In this document: positions 1-6,433 of the stretch, piece by piece
How positions within the stretch are numbered: position 1 is the stretch's first letter
Layout: every line of letters begins with the position of its first letter
NCBI GenBank assembly: GCA_050181375.1
Contig: JBFXDF010000192.1
Location: forward strand, 1 to 7,707
Origin: DATARH01 sp050181375
GTDB taxonomy: Bacteria > Pseudomonadota > Alphaproteobacteria > ATCC43930 > CGMCC-115725
Length of the DNA: 7,707 nt
Reading direction: 5' to 3'
Notes under the pieces: generated by a model
Database searches by the model: none
What the model was told of the DNA's origin: nothing
Seen by the model: the letters and a program-made list of their open reading frames with translations, nothing else
Translations under genes and position numbers: made by a program

Positions 1-424
1 ACCACGACTTGCGCGGGTTGATGCGCAGCTTCTCCTTCCCCTTGCCCTGCAGGAGGTCGATCGTGCATTTGACGTCGGCGGCGGTGAACGGCTTGCCGTC
101 ATGCCATTTGACGCCCTTGTGCAGCGGGAAGGTGAGCTGGGTTCCGTCCTCGTTCCAGCTCCAGCCGGTGGCGAGTTCGGGGACGATCGTGTCCGGCGTG
201 TTTTGCGGCTCATCCTGCTTGAAGATGACGAGGTTGTTGAACACGCCCGACATCGGGCGGTTGACCGCCTGGGTCGATTCCTCGAGCGGCGACATGCTTG
301 CCGGGCTGGCGAAATGCCCGACGTGCAGCGTGCCGCCGGGTTGCTGCGCCGCGGCCGGCGCCGCTAGAGCAAATGCCGCCAGCAGCGGACCGGCCGTCGC
401 CAGGGCTGTCAAACGATGCCTCAT
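1..424 (-). CDS. Family-5 ABC transporter periplasmic substrate-binding protein (N-terminal part, runs off window)
   Basis: This is the N-terminal 141 residues of an extracellular solute-binding protein family 5 (SBP_bac_5) protein. The frame stays open from ATG 424 to the left edge, so the C-terminal part lies outside the window. A signal peptide is visible: positive start (MRHR), Ala/Leu-rich core, and an AAA cleavage site near residue 26 followed by QQPGG. The mature part has family hallmarks: GGTLHVG, then SPLEES..NRPMSGVFNNL, PELATGWSWNEDG, and the very typical block FPLHKGVKWHDGKPFTAADV followed by DLLQGKGKEKLR and NPRKSW. Such proteins capture peptides or other small solutes in the periplasm for a DppBCDF/OppBCDF-type importer. 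Substrate cannot be told from this part. The start is supported by GGGAGG ending 9 bases upstream. Permease and ATPase genes, if present, should lie beyond the left edge. Confidence 0.88.
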   Translation of the reverse strand, partial: MRHRLTALATAGPLLAAFALAAPAAAQQPGGTLHVGHFASPASMSPLEESTQAVNRPMSGVFNNLVIFKQDEPQNTPDTIVPELATGWSWNEDGTQLTFPLHKGVKWHDGKPFTAADVKCTIDLLQGKGKEKLRINPRKSW

Positions 425-431
425 CGCGCTT

Positions 432-439
432 ATCCTCCC
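432..439 (-). promoter_or_regulatory. Ribosome binding site of the ABC binding protein
   Basis: On the minus strand GGGAGGAT lies 7 to 9 bases before ATG 424. This strong purine-rich Shine-Dalgarno sequence fixes the start of the partial binding-protein gene. Confidence 0.65.
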
Positions 440-1107
440 GTGGATATCGCGGGCCGCCGAGATGGCGATCCCGCATCGACGCCACGGCGCTTCGGCGCTG
501 TCCACGCTCTCGCCGCGGCGCGATTCGAATGCCGGCGCTCGCCGCGAGACGGCGGCACCAATCTTCCGTCGAAGGATCTTTCGGGAGGGGGATGGTTCGA
601 GCGCTTGCATGCCGCCGCGGCCCACGGCGCTCGCGTCATCTCCGCCTCCACGGCCGCGCTCGGCGGGCTGTGCCGCGCAGAGCGAAGCCTTCCTGTTCAG
701 GGCCTCACGGCCATCGGTGGGGTTTTCCCCATCCCGCTTCACGGTAGTATGAGCGGACGCGATGCGGCAAATGCAAAATTTTCATTTTCCGGTCGGAGCA
801 CGTGATCGCGACCGCATCTCGCGTCGGGGCCGTTCCGTGGGCCAACCTCGGGAGCCACGTAGTTAGCAACCGTTGCCGCCGCATCGTCGCGACGGCGTTG
901 AACCGGGCTGCGGGTGTATCGGTGCCAGGCGCGAACCGAATCCGTCGAAGCCGAAGGCCCGATGACCTCGATTTTATCGTCCGGGAATCCGGTAATTGGG
1001 ACTTGGATTGAATGCGGCGCGGAGAGCGTATGCACCGCCTGATTTGTAATTCGGGTTGCCGGTGCGCGTTCAGATGAGCATCCCGACAATGATCGTTCAC
1101 ACCGTCC
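440..1107. other. Long non-coding interval, no convincing gene
   Basis: About 670 bases separate the binding-protein start from the PEP-CTERM terminator. Several frames are open, but the translations are Arg/Ala/Pro-rich and lack any recognisable domain. None has a good ribosome binding site, and frames on both strands overlap one another, as expected for random GC-rich DNA. The stretch from about 740 to 1080 is less GC-rich than its surroundings and includes a near-palindromic A/T run around 773-790. The upstream promoter of the minus-strand binding-protein gene must lie in this interval or beyond, but I could not pick a convincing -35/-10 pair. I see no RNA gene here. Confidence 0.5.
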
Positions 1108-1108
1108 G

Positions 1109-1151
1109 GAAAACGCGAGGAGGGCGACTGAAAACCCGCCGCCCTCCCGCC
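1109..1151 (-). terminator. Intrinsic terminator of the PEP-CTERM gene
   Basis: Read on the minus strand, 8 bases after the TGA of the PEP-CTERM gene, CGCCCTCC (minus-strand copy of 1119-1126) pairs with GGAGGGCG (minus-strand copy of 1140-1147) across a 13-base loop. The stem is extended by three further G-C pairs (1115-1117 with 1148-1150) with one bulged base. A TTTT run (1110-1113) follows immediately. A strong GC stem plus a U tract, just past a stop codon, is the standard layout of a Rho-independent terminator. Confidence 0.72.
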
Positions 1152-1158
1152 GTTTCCG

Positions 1159-2196
1159 TCAATGACGGGGGCGACGGCGACGGATCGCCCACAGGCCAAA
1201 CAGGCCACCGCCGAGCAGCGCCAACGACGTTGGCTCGGGCACCGTCACCGGGGTTCCGCCGACGCCACCGAAGCCAAAAATGTAGGTTATCGGCTCCCCG
1301 GCCGGGCTCCCGCCGCCGTACTGGCCAAGCGAATATACTTCGGCCTTGACAGCCGCAAGCGCGGCAAGCGCAGCCGCCGAGTTGTCGGGAAAGCCGGTGG
1401 TAGCGCCGTAATAGATCGAAAACTCCACCGATTGGCCGGGCGCCAAATCGCCGAAGCCGAAATCGAACACGGCGCCGTGATCCGCCGGACCGCAGCGGGA
1501 GAAGTTGACGTTGATGCCGCACGCGCCAAGAACGACGCCCTGTGGGTCCAATGGATTGGCACTGGAAAAACCGTTGTCGCTGGTCGCGAGCAGTGCCGAG
1601 GCCGGCCAGCCTTGAATAGTAACCAGCTCGCTGAACTCGCCCGGCGGGACGTCCCAGTCCATGGTGCGCCGGTAACGCACATCGGTCTCTGTACTGGCGC
1701 CGGTGTTGGTGATCGTCACCTTGTCCTGCAACAGATTGTTGCTCGCCGAGGCGCCATAGGCTTGGGTAATCGAAAGGCTGGTGCCATTCAGCGTGGAGGT
1801 GCTGGTAAAGAAGGTGCCGGGAACGCCGAGCGTATAGTCGGTCGCCTCGCTTACGAAGGTGATCCCCGAGTTCGGCCCGGAACTCTGATTGCGGCCGCCG
1901 CCAAAACCCGAGGCGGATACGCCCCACCCCTCGCAGATGCAGCCGGGCGTCGTGGCGTCGAACAGGCCCGAGCCGCGGCCGTAAGCGGAAAGATCGGCGT
2001 TTACCGAGATGCCGATCGTTCCGCCGGAACCGTTCTGGCTGAACAGGGACGCATCCGCGAATCCCATTTCGCCGGTGGACAGGAAACCGGCGTAAATGCC
2101 ATGTCCGTTGGAAATAATGGAACTCGCCATCGCGGCCTGCGGCATCACCGCCAGCGCAGCGCCCGATAGCAACGCCGCGCGCCATATGTTCGTCAT
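1159..2196 (-). CDS. PEP-CTERM sorting-domain secreted protein
   Basis: Secreted protein of 345 residues built for export and exosortase sorting. An N-terminal signal peptide covers residues 1-24 (hydrophobic core LLSGAALAV, AMA cleavage site). The C-terminal tail, residues 319-345, has the three-part PEP-CTERM signature: VPEP motif, hydrophobic segment SLALLGGGLFGLWAI, then an RRRR cluster. Exosortase (EpsH/XrtA family) is known to process such tails at the inner membrane, and many cargo proteins are linked to exopolysaccharide or floc formation. The body is Gly/Ser/Asn/Thr-rich and probably beta-rich. It has paired cysteines (C86 and C88 in GCICEGWG, and another pair in the segment GACGINVNFSRCG) that could form disulfides, and the segment YRRTMDWDVPPGEF. 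I recognise no enzymatic domain. An ATG at 2202 is in frame, but it directly abuts the GGGAGAGG ribosome binding site, whereas ATG 2196 sits 6 bases from it, so 2196 is preferred. No exosortase gene is in the window. Confidence 0.87.
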   Translation of the reverse strand: MTNIWRAALLSGAALAVMPQAAMASSIISNGHGIYAGFLSTGEMGFADASLFSQNGSGGTIGISVNADLSAYGRGSGLFDATTPGCICEGWGVSASGFGGGRNQSSGPNSGITFVSEATDYTLGVPGTFFTSTSTLNGTSLSITQAYGASASNNLLQDKVTITNTGASTETDVRYRRTMDWDVPPGEFSELVTIQGWPASALLATSDNGFSSANPLDPQGVVLGACGINVNFSRCGPADHGAVFDFGFGDLAPGQSVEFSIYYGATTGFPDNSAAALAALAAVKAEVYSLGQYGGGSPAGEPITYIFGFGGVGGTPVTVPEPTSLALLGGGLFGLWAIRRRRPRH

Positions 2197-2202
2197 CGTC
2201 AT

Positions 2203-2210
2203 CCTCTCCC
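2203..2210 (-). promoter_or_regulatory. Ribosome binding site deciding the PEP-CTERM start
   Basis: GGGAGAGG on the minus strand directly touches ATG 2202 and lies 6 bases before the second in-frame ATG at 2196. Normal spacing favours the second ATG, which shortens the protein by two residues (Met-Thr). Confidence 0.6.
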
Positions 2211-2288
2211 GTCGCTATTGCCGCTGCGAGAACAAAACGGAATGCCTTTCGATCGAGATTGGCAGCCCAGGCAGCCGTTCTTATGTTC

Positions 2289-2306
2289 AGCAAATCTCGT
2301 GCCAAA
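2289..2306 (-). promoter_or_regulatory. Sigma-54 (RpoN) -24/-12 promoter of the PEP-CTERM gene
   Basis: The minus strand reads TTGGCACGAGATTTGCT. This matches the sigma-54 consensus YTGGCACGrNNNTTGCW at every defined position, with exactly 10 bases between the invariant GG and GC. Transcription should start about a dozen bases downstream of the GC, near 2278, giving a leader of roughly 80 nucleotides before the PEP-CTERM start at 2196. Sigma-54 promoters need an activating enhancer-binding protein; for PEP-CTERM genes PrsR (with its kinase PrsK) is the known candidate. Which activator acts here is inference. Confidence 0.82.
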
Positions 2307-2331
2307 GATGATCGGTGATACATGTCAGCGG

Positions 2332-2425
2332 TTTACAACCGACTGGATGACCATATGTAAAATAATCCGACGATGTCCGGCGTTCACGAAAATCGACTGA
2401 ACAGGTGGTTGTAAAAAACACCGAC
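2332..2425. repeat. Cluster of short repeats upstream of the sigma-54 promoter (candidate activator sites)
   Basis: TTTACAACC at 2332-2340 recurs in inverted orientation as GGTTGTAAA at 2407-2415. TGTAAAATAATCCGAC at 2356-2371 and TGTAAAAAACACCGAC at 2410-2425 are direct copies matching at 13 of 16 positions. CCGAC ends all three elements (2339-2343, 2367-2371, 2421-2425). The first copy also forms a small dyad, CGGTT-TAC-AACCG. The cluster lies in locally AT-rich DNA about 40 to 135 bases upstream of the -12 element, where enhancer-binding proteins often bind. The binding role is inferred. Confidence 0.4.
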
Positions 2426-2476
2426 AGCAGCTAGATTATGAAATATTCAGTTCTGTATCCGCGATAATGCACGGAA

Positions 2477-2500
2477 CGGTTTTGGTAATACCGAAAATCG
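2477..2500. repeat. Imperfect inverted repeat in the divergent intergenic region
   Basis: CGGTTTTGGT (2477-2486) faces ACCGAAAATCG (2490-2500) around a 3-base centre. The arms pair except for one bulged G and one G-T wobble. It sits about 200 bases upstream of the predicted PEP-CTERM transcription start and about 340 before the hyuB start. It could be an operator or an upstream activator site for either gene. Confidence 0.35.
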
Positions 2501-2840
2501 TCGAGGCGGGTACCGCGATGTACCACTTGCGACCCGAGGTCAATTTCCTCGGCCATCGGCGGCACCGCGTATAATCTGTGTTTCACTATCGCAATCCCGG
2601 TAATTTCCCGGATCGGATGCTGTCGATTGCTGGAAGACTAGTGCTTGCCACGTTGGCGCCACGACTGGCCGGACGGCGGCGCCCCAGTCCCGGCGGCGCC
2701 GTAGTGTTTGACTCTTTTTCGAGACTGCTTCGAAATATCGGCGCTGGCGTGTTGACGTTTTGTCTCTTTCGCCGGCCGACTACGCTATGCGGCGATTTCG
2801 CAGCCGCGTCCGATGTCGATTACAGGGACGGCGAACCACC
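2501..2840. other. Upstream region of hyuB without a convincing gene
   Basis: Some 340 bases precede the hyuB start. A frame of 88 codons from GTG 2578 ends in a TGA overlapping the hyuB ATG, but its translation resembles no protein I know and it lacks a ribosome binding site. A GC hairpin can form from CGGCGCC and GGCGCCG around 2675-2701. A weak sigma-70-like pair, TTGACT (2708-2713) and AAATAT (2733-2738), has a 19-base spacer that is longer than ideal. I would not call the promoter with confidence. Confidence 0.3.
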
Positions 2841-4667
2841 ATGATCAGCGACCCGATCGAGTTCGAGCTGTTCAAGAACGCGCTGTTCGGCGCCGCCGAC
2901 GAGATGGCGCTGACGGTTTTTCGCACGACCTATTCAGGCGTCCTCAAGGACAACATGGATTATTCGACGGCGCTGTTCGACGGCGACGGCGTGCTCGTCG
3001 CGCAGGGGCTGACGCTGCCGGGCCATTTGGGATCGATGCCGACGGCGATCGCTTCGGTCAAATCCGCCTTCGCCGGTCGCGTCCATCCGGGTGATGTGTT
3101 CGTTCTCAACGACCCGTTTCGCGGCGGCATGCACCTGCCCGACGTATTTATTTTCAAGCCGATCTTCACACCCCCATCCTCCGCTCCTCCGCAAGCGGGG
3201 GAGGGTCAGGGAGGGGGTAATGGACGACCGATCGCCTGGGCCGCGGCGGTGTGCCACCACACCGATGTAGGCGGAAGGGTGCCGGGGTCGAACGCCTCCG
3301 ATTCGACCGAGATCTACCAGGAAGGGCTGCGCCTCCCGCCGCTCAAGCTCTACGAGCGCGGCGAGCGCAACGCAACGCTGTTCGCGCTGATCGAGAGCAA
3401 TGTGCGGGTGCCGGTCAAGGTGTTCGGCGATCTGCGTGCGCAGCTCGCCGCCTGCCATATCGCCGAGCAGGCGATCCACGAGGTGGCGGCGCGCTACGGC
3501 GAGGCTCGCCTCGCGCAGTACATGACCGAATTGGTCGATTACGCCGAGCGCATGACGCGCGCCGCGATAAGCGACCTGCCGGACGGCGTCTACGACTTTC
3601 TCGATCATATCGACGACGACGGGATCGATGTCGGAAGGCCGATCCCGCTCAAGGTTACGATCACAAAAACCGGCGACCGGATCGCGGTCGATTGGACCGG
3701 CACCTCGCCGCAGGTCAAGGGCGCGATCAACAACACGCTCAGCTACACAAAATCGGCAAGCTACTGCGCGATCCGCTCGATCCTGCCGCAGAATATCCCG
3801 ACCAACGAAGGCGTGTTCCGCGCGATAGAGGTCACCGCGCCGGAGGGCACCATCGCCAACATGGTGCTGCCCGGTGCCTGCGCGGCGCGCGGCCTCACCG
3901 GCTTCCGCATGGTCGACTGCATGTTCGGCGCCTTGGCGAAAATGCTGCCCGACCGCGTCTTCGCGGCCTCGGACGGCGGCAATACCGGCGTGTCGATCGG
4001 CGGCTGGCACAAGGACCGCACGCCGTTCATCTATGTCGATTTCACCTGCTGCGCCTGGGGCGCGCGGCCCTATGCCGACGGCCTCGACGGCAACTCGCAC
4101 ATCTACGCCAACATGGCCTCGCAGCCGATCGAGGTCACCGAAAGCGAGCAGCCGCTGCAGATCACCGCCTACGAGTTCATCCAGGACGCGATGGGTCCGG
4201 GCAAATTCCGCGGCGGCGCACCGTTCCGCCGCGAATACCGGCTGTTGGCCGACGAGGCGGTGTTGCAGGTGCGCTCCGACCGCCATGCCTTCCGCCCGTT
4301 CGGCCTTTACGGCGGCGGCCCCGGACACCCGTCGATGAACTACCTGAACCCCGACCGGAACCCCGAGCCGCTCCCGTCCAAATTGACGATGACGATGCGG
4401 CGGGGCGACCTGTTCCGCCACGAGGTCGCCGGCGGCGGCGGCTGGGGCGACCCGCTGGAGCGCGACCCGGCGCTGGTCCTGCGCGACGTGCTCAACGAGT
4501 TCGTCAGCCGCGACGCGGCGCGCCGGGACTACGGCGTCGTGCTGACCCGCGACCCCCCCGCCGTCGATGAGACCGCCACCGCTGCGTTGCGCGAGGCAAT
4601 CCGGGCACGGCGCGGCGGCCGGCCGCCGATATACGATTGGGGAACGGCGCTCGCGGCCGAAGGGTAG
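2841..4667 (+). CDS. hyuB: Hydantoinase B / oxoprolinase family protein (HyuB-type subunit)
   Basis: Protein of 608 residues covering the Hydantoinase_B domain (PF02538) end to end. Partners of this family, HyuA plus HyuB, form ATP-dependent cytoplasmic amidohydrolases or carboxylases acting on N-methylhydantoin, 5-oxoproline or related rings and ketones. Hallmarks seen: ELFKNALFGAADEMA near the start, DNMDYSTALFD, LPGHLGSMP, LNDPFRGGMHLPD, HHTDVGG (139-145) followed by RVPGSNASDSTEIYQEGLR, DWTGTSPQVKGAIN, and the C-terminal AGGGGWGDPLERDP. ATG 2841 is chosen because family homology begins there; the SD (AGGGACGG about 10 bases upstream) is modest. A TTG 27 codons earlier adds only Arg-rich sequence. 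Residues 110-127 are a Pro/Gly-rich insert encoded by a palindromic repeat. No hyuA is in the window, unusual for this family, so the substrate is unknown and HyuA would have to be encoded elsewhere. Confidence 0.9.
   Translation: MISDPIEFELFKNALFGAADEMALTVFRTTYSGVLKDNMDYSTALFDGDGVLVAQGLTLPGHLGSMPTAIASVKSAFAGRVHPGDVFVLNDPFRGGMHLPDVFIFKPIFTPPSSAPPQAGEGQGGGNGRPIAWAAAVCHHTDVGGRVPGSNASDSTEIYQEGLRLPPLKLYERGERNATLFALIESNVRVPVKVFGDLRAQLAACHIAEQAIHEVAARYGEARLAQYMTELVDYAERMTRAAISDLPDGVYDFLDHIDDDGIDVGRPIPLKVTITKTGDRIAVDWTGTSPQVKGAINNTLSYTKSASYCAIRSILPQNIPTNEGVFRAIEVTAPEGTIANMVLPGACAARGLTGFRMVDCMFGALAKMLPDRVFAASDGGNTGVSIGGWHKDRTPFIYVDFTCCAWGARPYADGLDGNSHIYANMASQPIEVTESEQPLQITAYEFIQDAMGPGKFRGGAPFRREYRLLADEAVLQVRSDRHAFRPFGLYGGGPGHPSMNYLNPDRNPEPLPSKLTMTMRRGDLFRHEVAGGGGWGDPLERDPALVLRDVLNEFVSRDAARRDYGVVLTRDPPAVDETATAALREAIRARRGGRPPIYDWGTALAAEG
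3169..3219. repeat. GC-rich palindromic repeat inserted in frame within hyuB
   Basis: An imperfect palindrome runs from ACCCCC (3170-3175) to GGGGGT (3213-3218), with GC-AA-GC at its centre (3191-3196) and arms made of CCTCC/GGAGGG blocks. It resembles the GC-rich 'CTCCC...GCAAGC...GGGAG' palindromes scattered between genes in many Alphaproteobacteria (from memory, not searched). It keeps the hyuB frame and encodes about 16 extra Pro/Ser/Gly-rich residues between KPIF and RPIAWA, where relatives usually have two or three residues. This is probably a surface loop. Confidence 0.6.
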
Positions 4668-4700
4668 CGCGGGCTGCTGCTTTTCCGCCCCGCGCTTCTT
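4667..4700 (+). terminator. Possible weak terminator after hyuB
   Basis: GCGCGGG (4667-4673, starting in the last base of the hyuB stop) can pair with CCCGCGC (4689-4695) over a 15-base loop, followed by TTCTT. The stem is strong but the T tract is short, so attenuation or partial readthrough into the downstream oxidoreductase gene is as likely as full termination. Confidence 0.35.
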
Positions 4701-4726
4701 CGCTATCGTCGCGCCACCGAACCAAC

Positions 4727-4732
4727 AGGAGG
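4727..4732 (+). promoter_or_regulatory. Ribosome binding site of the quinone oxidoreductase gene
   Basis: A perfect AGGAGG ends 5 bases before ATG 4738. It decides against an upstream in-frame ATG at 4567, which would lie inside hyuB and add 57 residues with no family similarity. Confidence 0.8.
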
Positions 4733-4737
4733 CGGCG

Positions 4738-5712
4738 ATGGCGCACGCGATCCGTTTCGCGAAGACCGGCGGGCCCGAGGTCTTGGAGTGGCAGGAGGTC
4801 GAAGTCGGCAGGCCCGGCCAGGGCCAGGTCCGGCTGCGTCATACGGCGGTCGGGCTCAATTATATCGACACCTACCAGCGCAGCGGCCTCTATCAGATCC
4901 CGCTGCCCAGCGGCCTCGGCTCCGAGGCGGCCGGCGTGGTCGAGGAGGTCGGCCCGGGGGTCTCCGACTTGAAGCCGGGCGACCGCGTCGCCTATGCCGG
5001 CGGGCCGCTCGGCGCCTACAGCGAGGCGCGAGCCATGCCGGCTGAGCGGCTCGTCAAACTGCCCGACGGCATCACCGACCAGCAGGGCGCGGCGATGATG
5101 CTGAAGGGCATGACCGCGTGGTATCTGGTCCGCCGCACGCACGCGGTGAAACCCGGCGAGACCATCCTGATCCACGCCGCCGCCGGCGGGGTCGGCCTCA
5201 TTGTCTGCCAGTGGGCCAAGCATCTCGGCGCGACCGTGATCGGCACGGTCGGCGACGACGAGAAGGCGGCGCTCGCCAAGGCCAACGGTTGCGACCACCC
5301 GATCAACTACCGCCGCGAGGATTTTGTCGCCCGCGTCAACGAGATCACCGGCGGCAAAAAACTGCCGGTCGTTTACGACTCGGTCGGAAAAGACACGTTC
5401 TACAAGTCGCTCGACTGTCTCGCGCCGTTGGGTCTGATGGCATCGTTCGGCCAGTCCTCGGGGGCGATCGGCCCGGTCGATATCGGCATTCTCGCCGGCA
5501 AGGGTTCTCTCTTCCTGACCCGGCCGACCCTCAACACCTACACCGCGAGCCGCCAGGACCTGCTGACCGCCGCCGGCGACCTGTTCGATGTCGTGCAAAA
5601 AGGCGTCGTCAAGCTCGCGATCAACCAGACCTATCCGCTGCGCGACGCCGCCCGCGCCCACCGCGACCTGCAGGACCGCAAAACCACCGGCTCGACCGTG
5701 TTCACCGTATAG
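4738..5712 (+). CDS. NADPH:quinone oxidoreductase, zeta-crystallin type (MDR superfamily)
   Basis: Protein of 324 residues, close to the usual length of E. coli QorA. Domain order is the N-terminal GroES-like catalytic fold, then the Rossmann cofactor fold. Seen: the family start (MAHAIRFAKTGGPEVLEW), NYIDTYQRSGLY at 41-52, GLGSEAAGVVEEVGPGV, GDRVAYAG, the NADP-binding AAGGVG at 148-153, the YDSVGKDTF segment after the Rossmann fold, and a C-terminal HRDLQDRKTTGSTVF. No zinc-ligand cysteine cluster is present, as expected for the quinone reductase branch rather than zinc alcohol dehydrogenases. It should be a cytoplasmic NADPH-dependent reductase of quinones or enones. The start lies 70 bases after the hyuB stop, so cotranscription with hyuB is possible despite the hairpin between them. 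E. coli qor is the closest named relative, but exact orthology is not claimed. Confidence 0.92.
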   Translation: MAHAIRFAKTGGPEVLEWQEVEVGRPGQGQVRLRHTAVGLNYIDTYQRSGLYQIPLPSGLGSEAAGVVEEVGPGVSDLKPGDRVAYAGGPLGAYSEARAMPAERLVKLPDGITDQQGAAMMLKGMTAWYLVRRTHAVKPGETILIHAAAGGVGLIVCQWAKHLGATVIGTVGDDEKAALAKANGCDHPINYRREDFVARVNEITGGKKLPVVYDSVGKDTFYKSLDCLAPLGLMASFGQSSGAIGPVDIGILAGKGSLFLTRPTLNTYTASRQDLLTAAGDLFDVVQKGVVKLAINQTYPLRDAARAHRDLQDRKTTGSTVFTV

Positions 5713-6001
5713 CGTGCCCGGACGCGAAGGCAGCGCCTGAGTTCTCCACCCGCTTGGTCGGGATGGCCGCGCGGCCGTTCGGCGTTCTCACTGCGGTACG
5801 CGGCATTGCCCTCGCGGAATGCCGGGAGTATGCCGTCACGGCCTCCAGCGCCTCTTTCGGACGCGGGAGCCGCGCCTCGCCGGTCGTGCGGGTCGCGAGA
5901 ACGCAAAACACGCTCGCCGGATTTCCGGTCGCCGGCCCATTGCGGGAACGACGCGCTCGGACACGGGCCTAACCCGGATAAGCCGGACCAGGGAGACGCG
6001 G
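5713..6001. other. Intergenic region between oxidoreductase and SnoaL-like gene
   Basis: There are 289 bases here. A frame on the minus strand (5911 down to 5702) is open for 69 codons, but it overlaps the end of the oxidoreductase gene and has no domain I can name. A hairpin CGGCATT / AATGCCG lies around 5801-5826, and ATGCCG is repeated nearby (5819, 5830). No clear -35/-10 pair was found, although the promoter of the 6002 gene should be here. Confidence 0.4.
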
Positions 6002-6433
6002 ATGAGCGACAGCGACCTCGAAGATCGTGCGGCGATCCACGATCTCTTTACGCGCTATTGCTGCGCGCTCGACAATGGCGAGATCGATTCCGTGGTCGAT
6101 TGCTTTACGGCGAACGCAATCCTCAAGAGCCCGGTCATCGATATCGGCGGGCACGACGAAATCCGCGCCTTCGCCGGACGCTTCGCGGCGCAGCGCGAAG
6201 CGGGCACGCAATTCCGTCACATGGTCAGCAATATCGCCGTGACGATCGCCGGAAATCGCGCCGCCGCCAGCGCCTATCTGCTGGTGCTGATCTCAAAGGA
6301 CGGCAACCACCACAGCCTTCCGCCCGGCCGCTACGCGTGCGAGCTGATCAAAGACGACAGCGGCCGATGGCGCTTCTCGCGCCGGACCGTCTTTCACGAC
6401 CACGGCTACACGCTCGACGGGATCGGTCGCTGA
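6002..6433 (+). CDS. SnoaL-like / NTF2-fold family protein
   Basis: Small cytoplasmic protein of 143 residues in the SnoaL_4 / nuclear transport factor 2-like group. The evidence is the N-terminal pattern DLEDRAAIHDLFTRYCCALDNGEID followed by a Cys-Phe-Thr segment, which is the helix-rich opening of this cone-shaped fold. Next come GHDEIRAFAGRFA, then TQFRHMVSNIAVTIAGNRAAASAYLLV (the central beta strands), and finally GRYACELIKDDSGRWRFSRR near the end. Members range from polyketide cyclases and ring-hydroxylating dioxygenase beta subunits to steroid isomerase-like enzymes and ligand-binding proteins, so no reaction can be assigned. ATG 6002 is preceded by AGGGAG with 6-base spacing. A longer in-frame start at 5819 would add 61 Arg-rich residues without homology and is rejected. 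The gene stands alone, with 289 bases before and 181 after it. Confidence 0.85.
   Translation: MSDSDLEDRAAIHDLFTRYCCALDNGEIDSVVDCFTANAILKSPVIDIGGHDEIRAFAGRFAAQREAGTQFRHMVSNIAVTIAGNRAAASAYLLVLISKDGNHHSLPPGRYACELIKDDSGRWRFSRRTVFHDHGYTLDGIGR

Noticed and set aside
9..752. 247-codon plus-strand open frame at the left edge
   Set aside because: It runs antisense to the ABC binding protein, whose own translation has a signal peptide and clear family motifs.
705..1208. 167-codon minus-strand open frame between the binding protein and the PEP-CTERM gene
   Set aside because: Arg-rich translation without a domain. It starts inside the PEP-CTERM gene and runs across the terminator.
2578..2844. 88-codon open frame ending in a TGA that overlaps the hyuB ATG, as in translational coupling
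   Set aside because: GTG start without a ribosome binding site, low-similarity Arg-rich translation, and it runs through the probable hyuB promoter region. The overlap is probably chance.
2934..4421. 495-codon open frame on the minus strand opposite hyuB
   Set aside because: Long antisense frames are common opposite GC-rich genes. The plus strand carries a full set of hydantoinase B motifs.
4504..5661. 385-codon open frame on the minus strand opposite the oxidoreductase
   Set aside because: Antisense shadow of an unmistakable MDR quinone reductase.
5702..5911. 69-codon minus-strand open frame between the oxidoreductase and SnoaL-like genes
   Set aside because: It has a vague look of over-predicted alphaproteobacterial ORFs that may come from a dispersed repeat, but I could not support either a gene or a repeat without a search.
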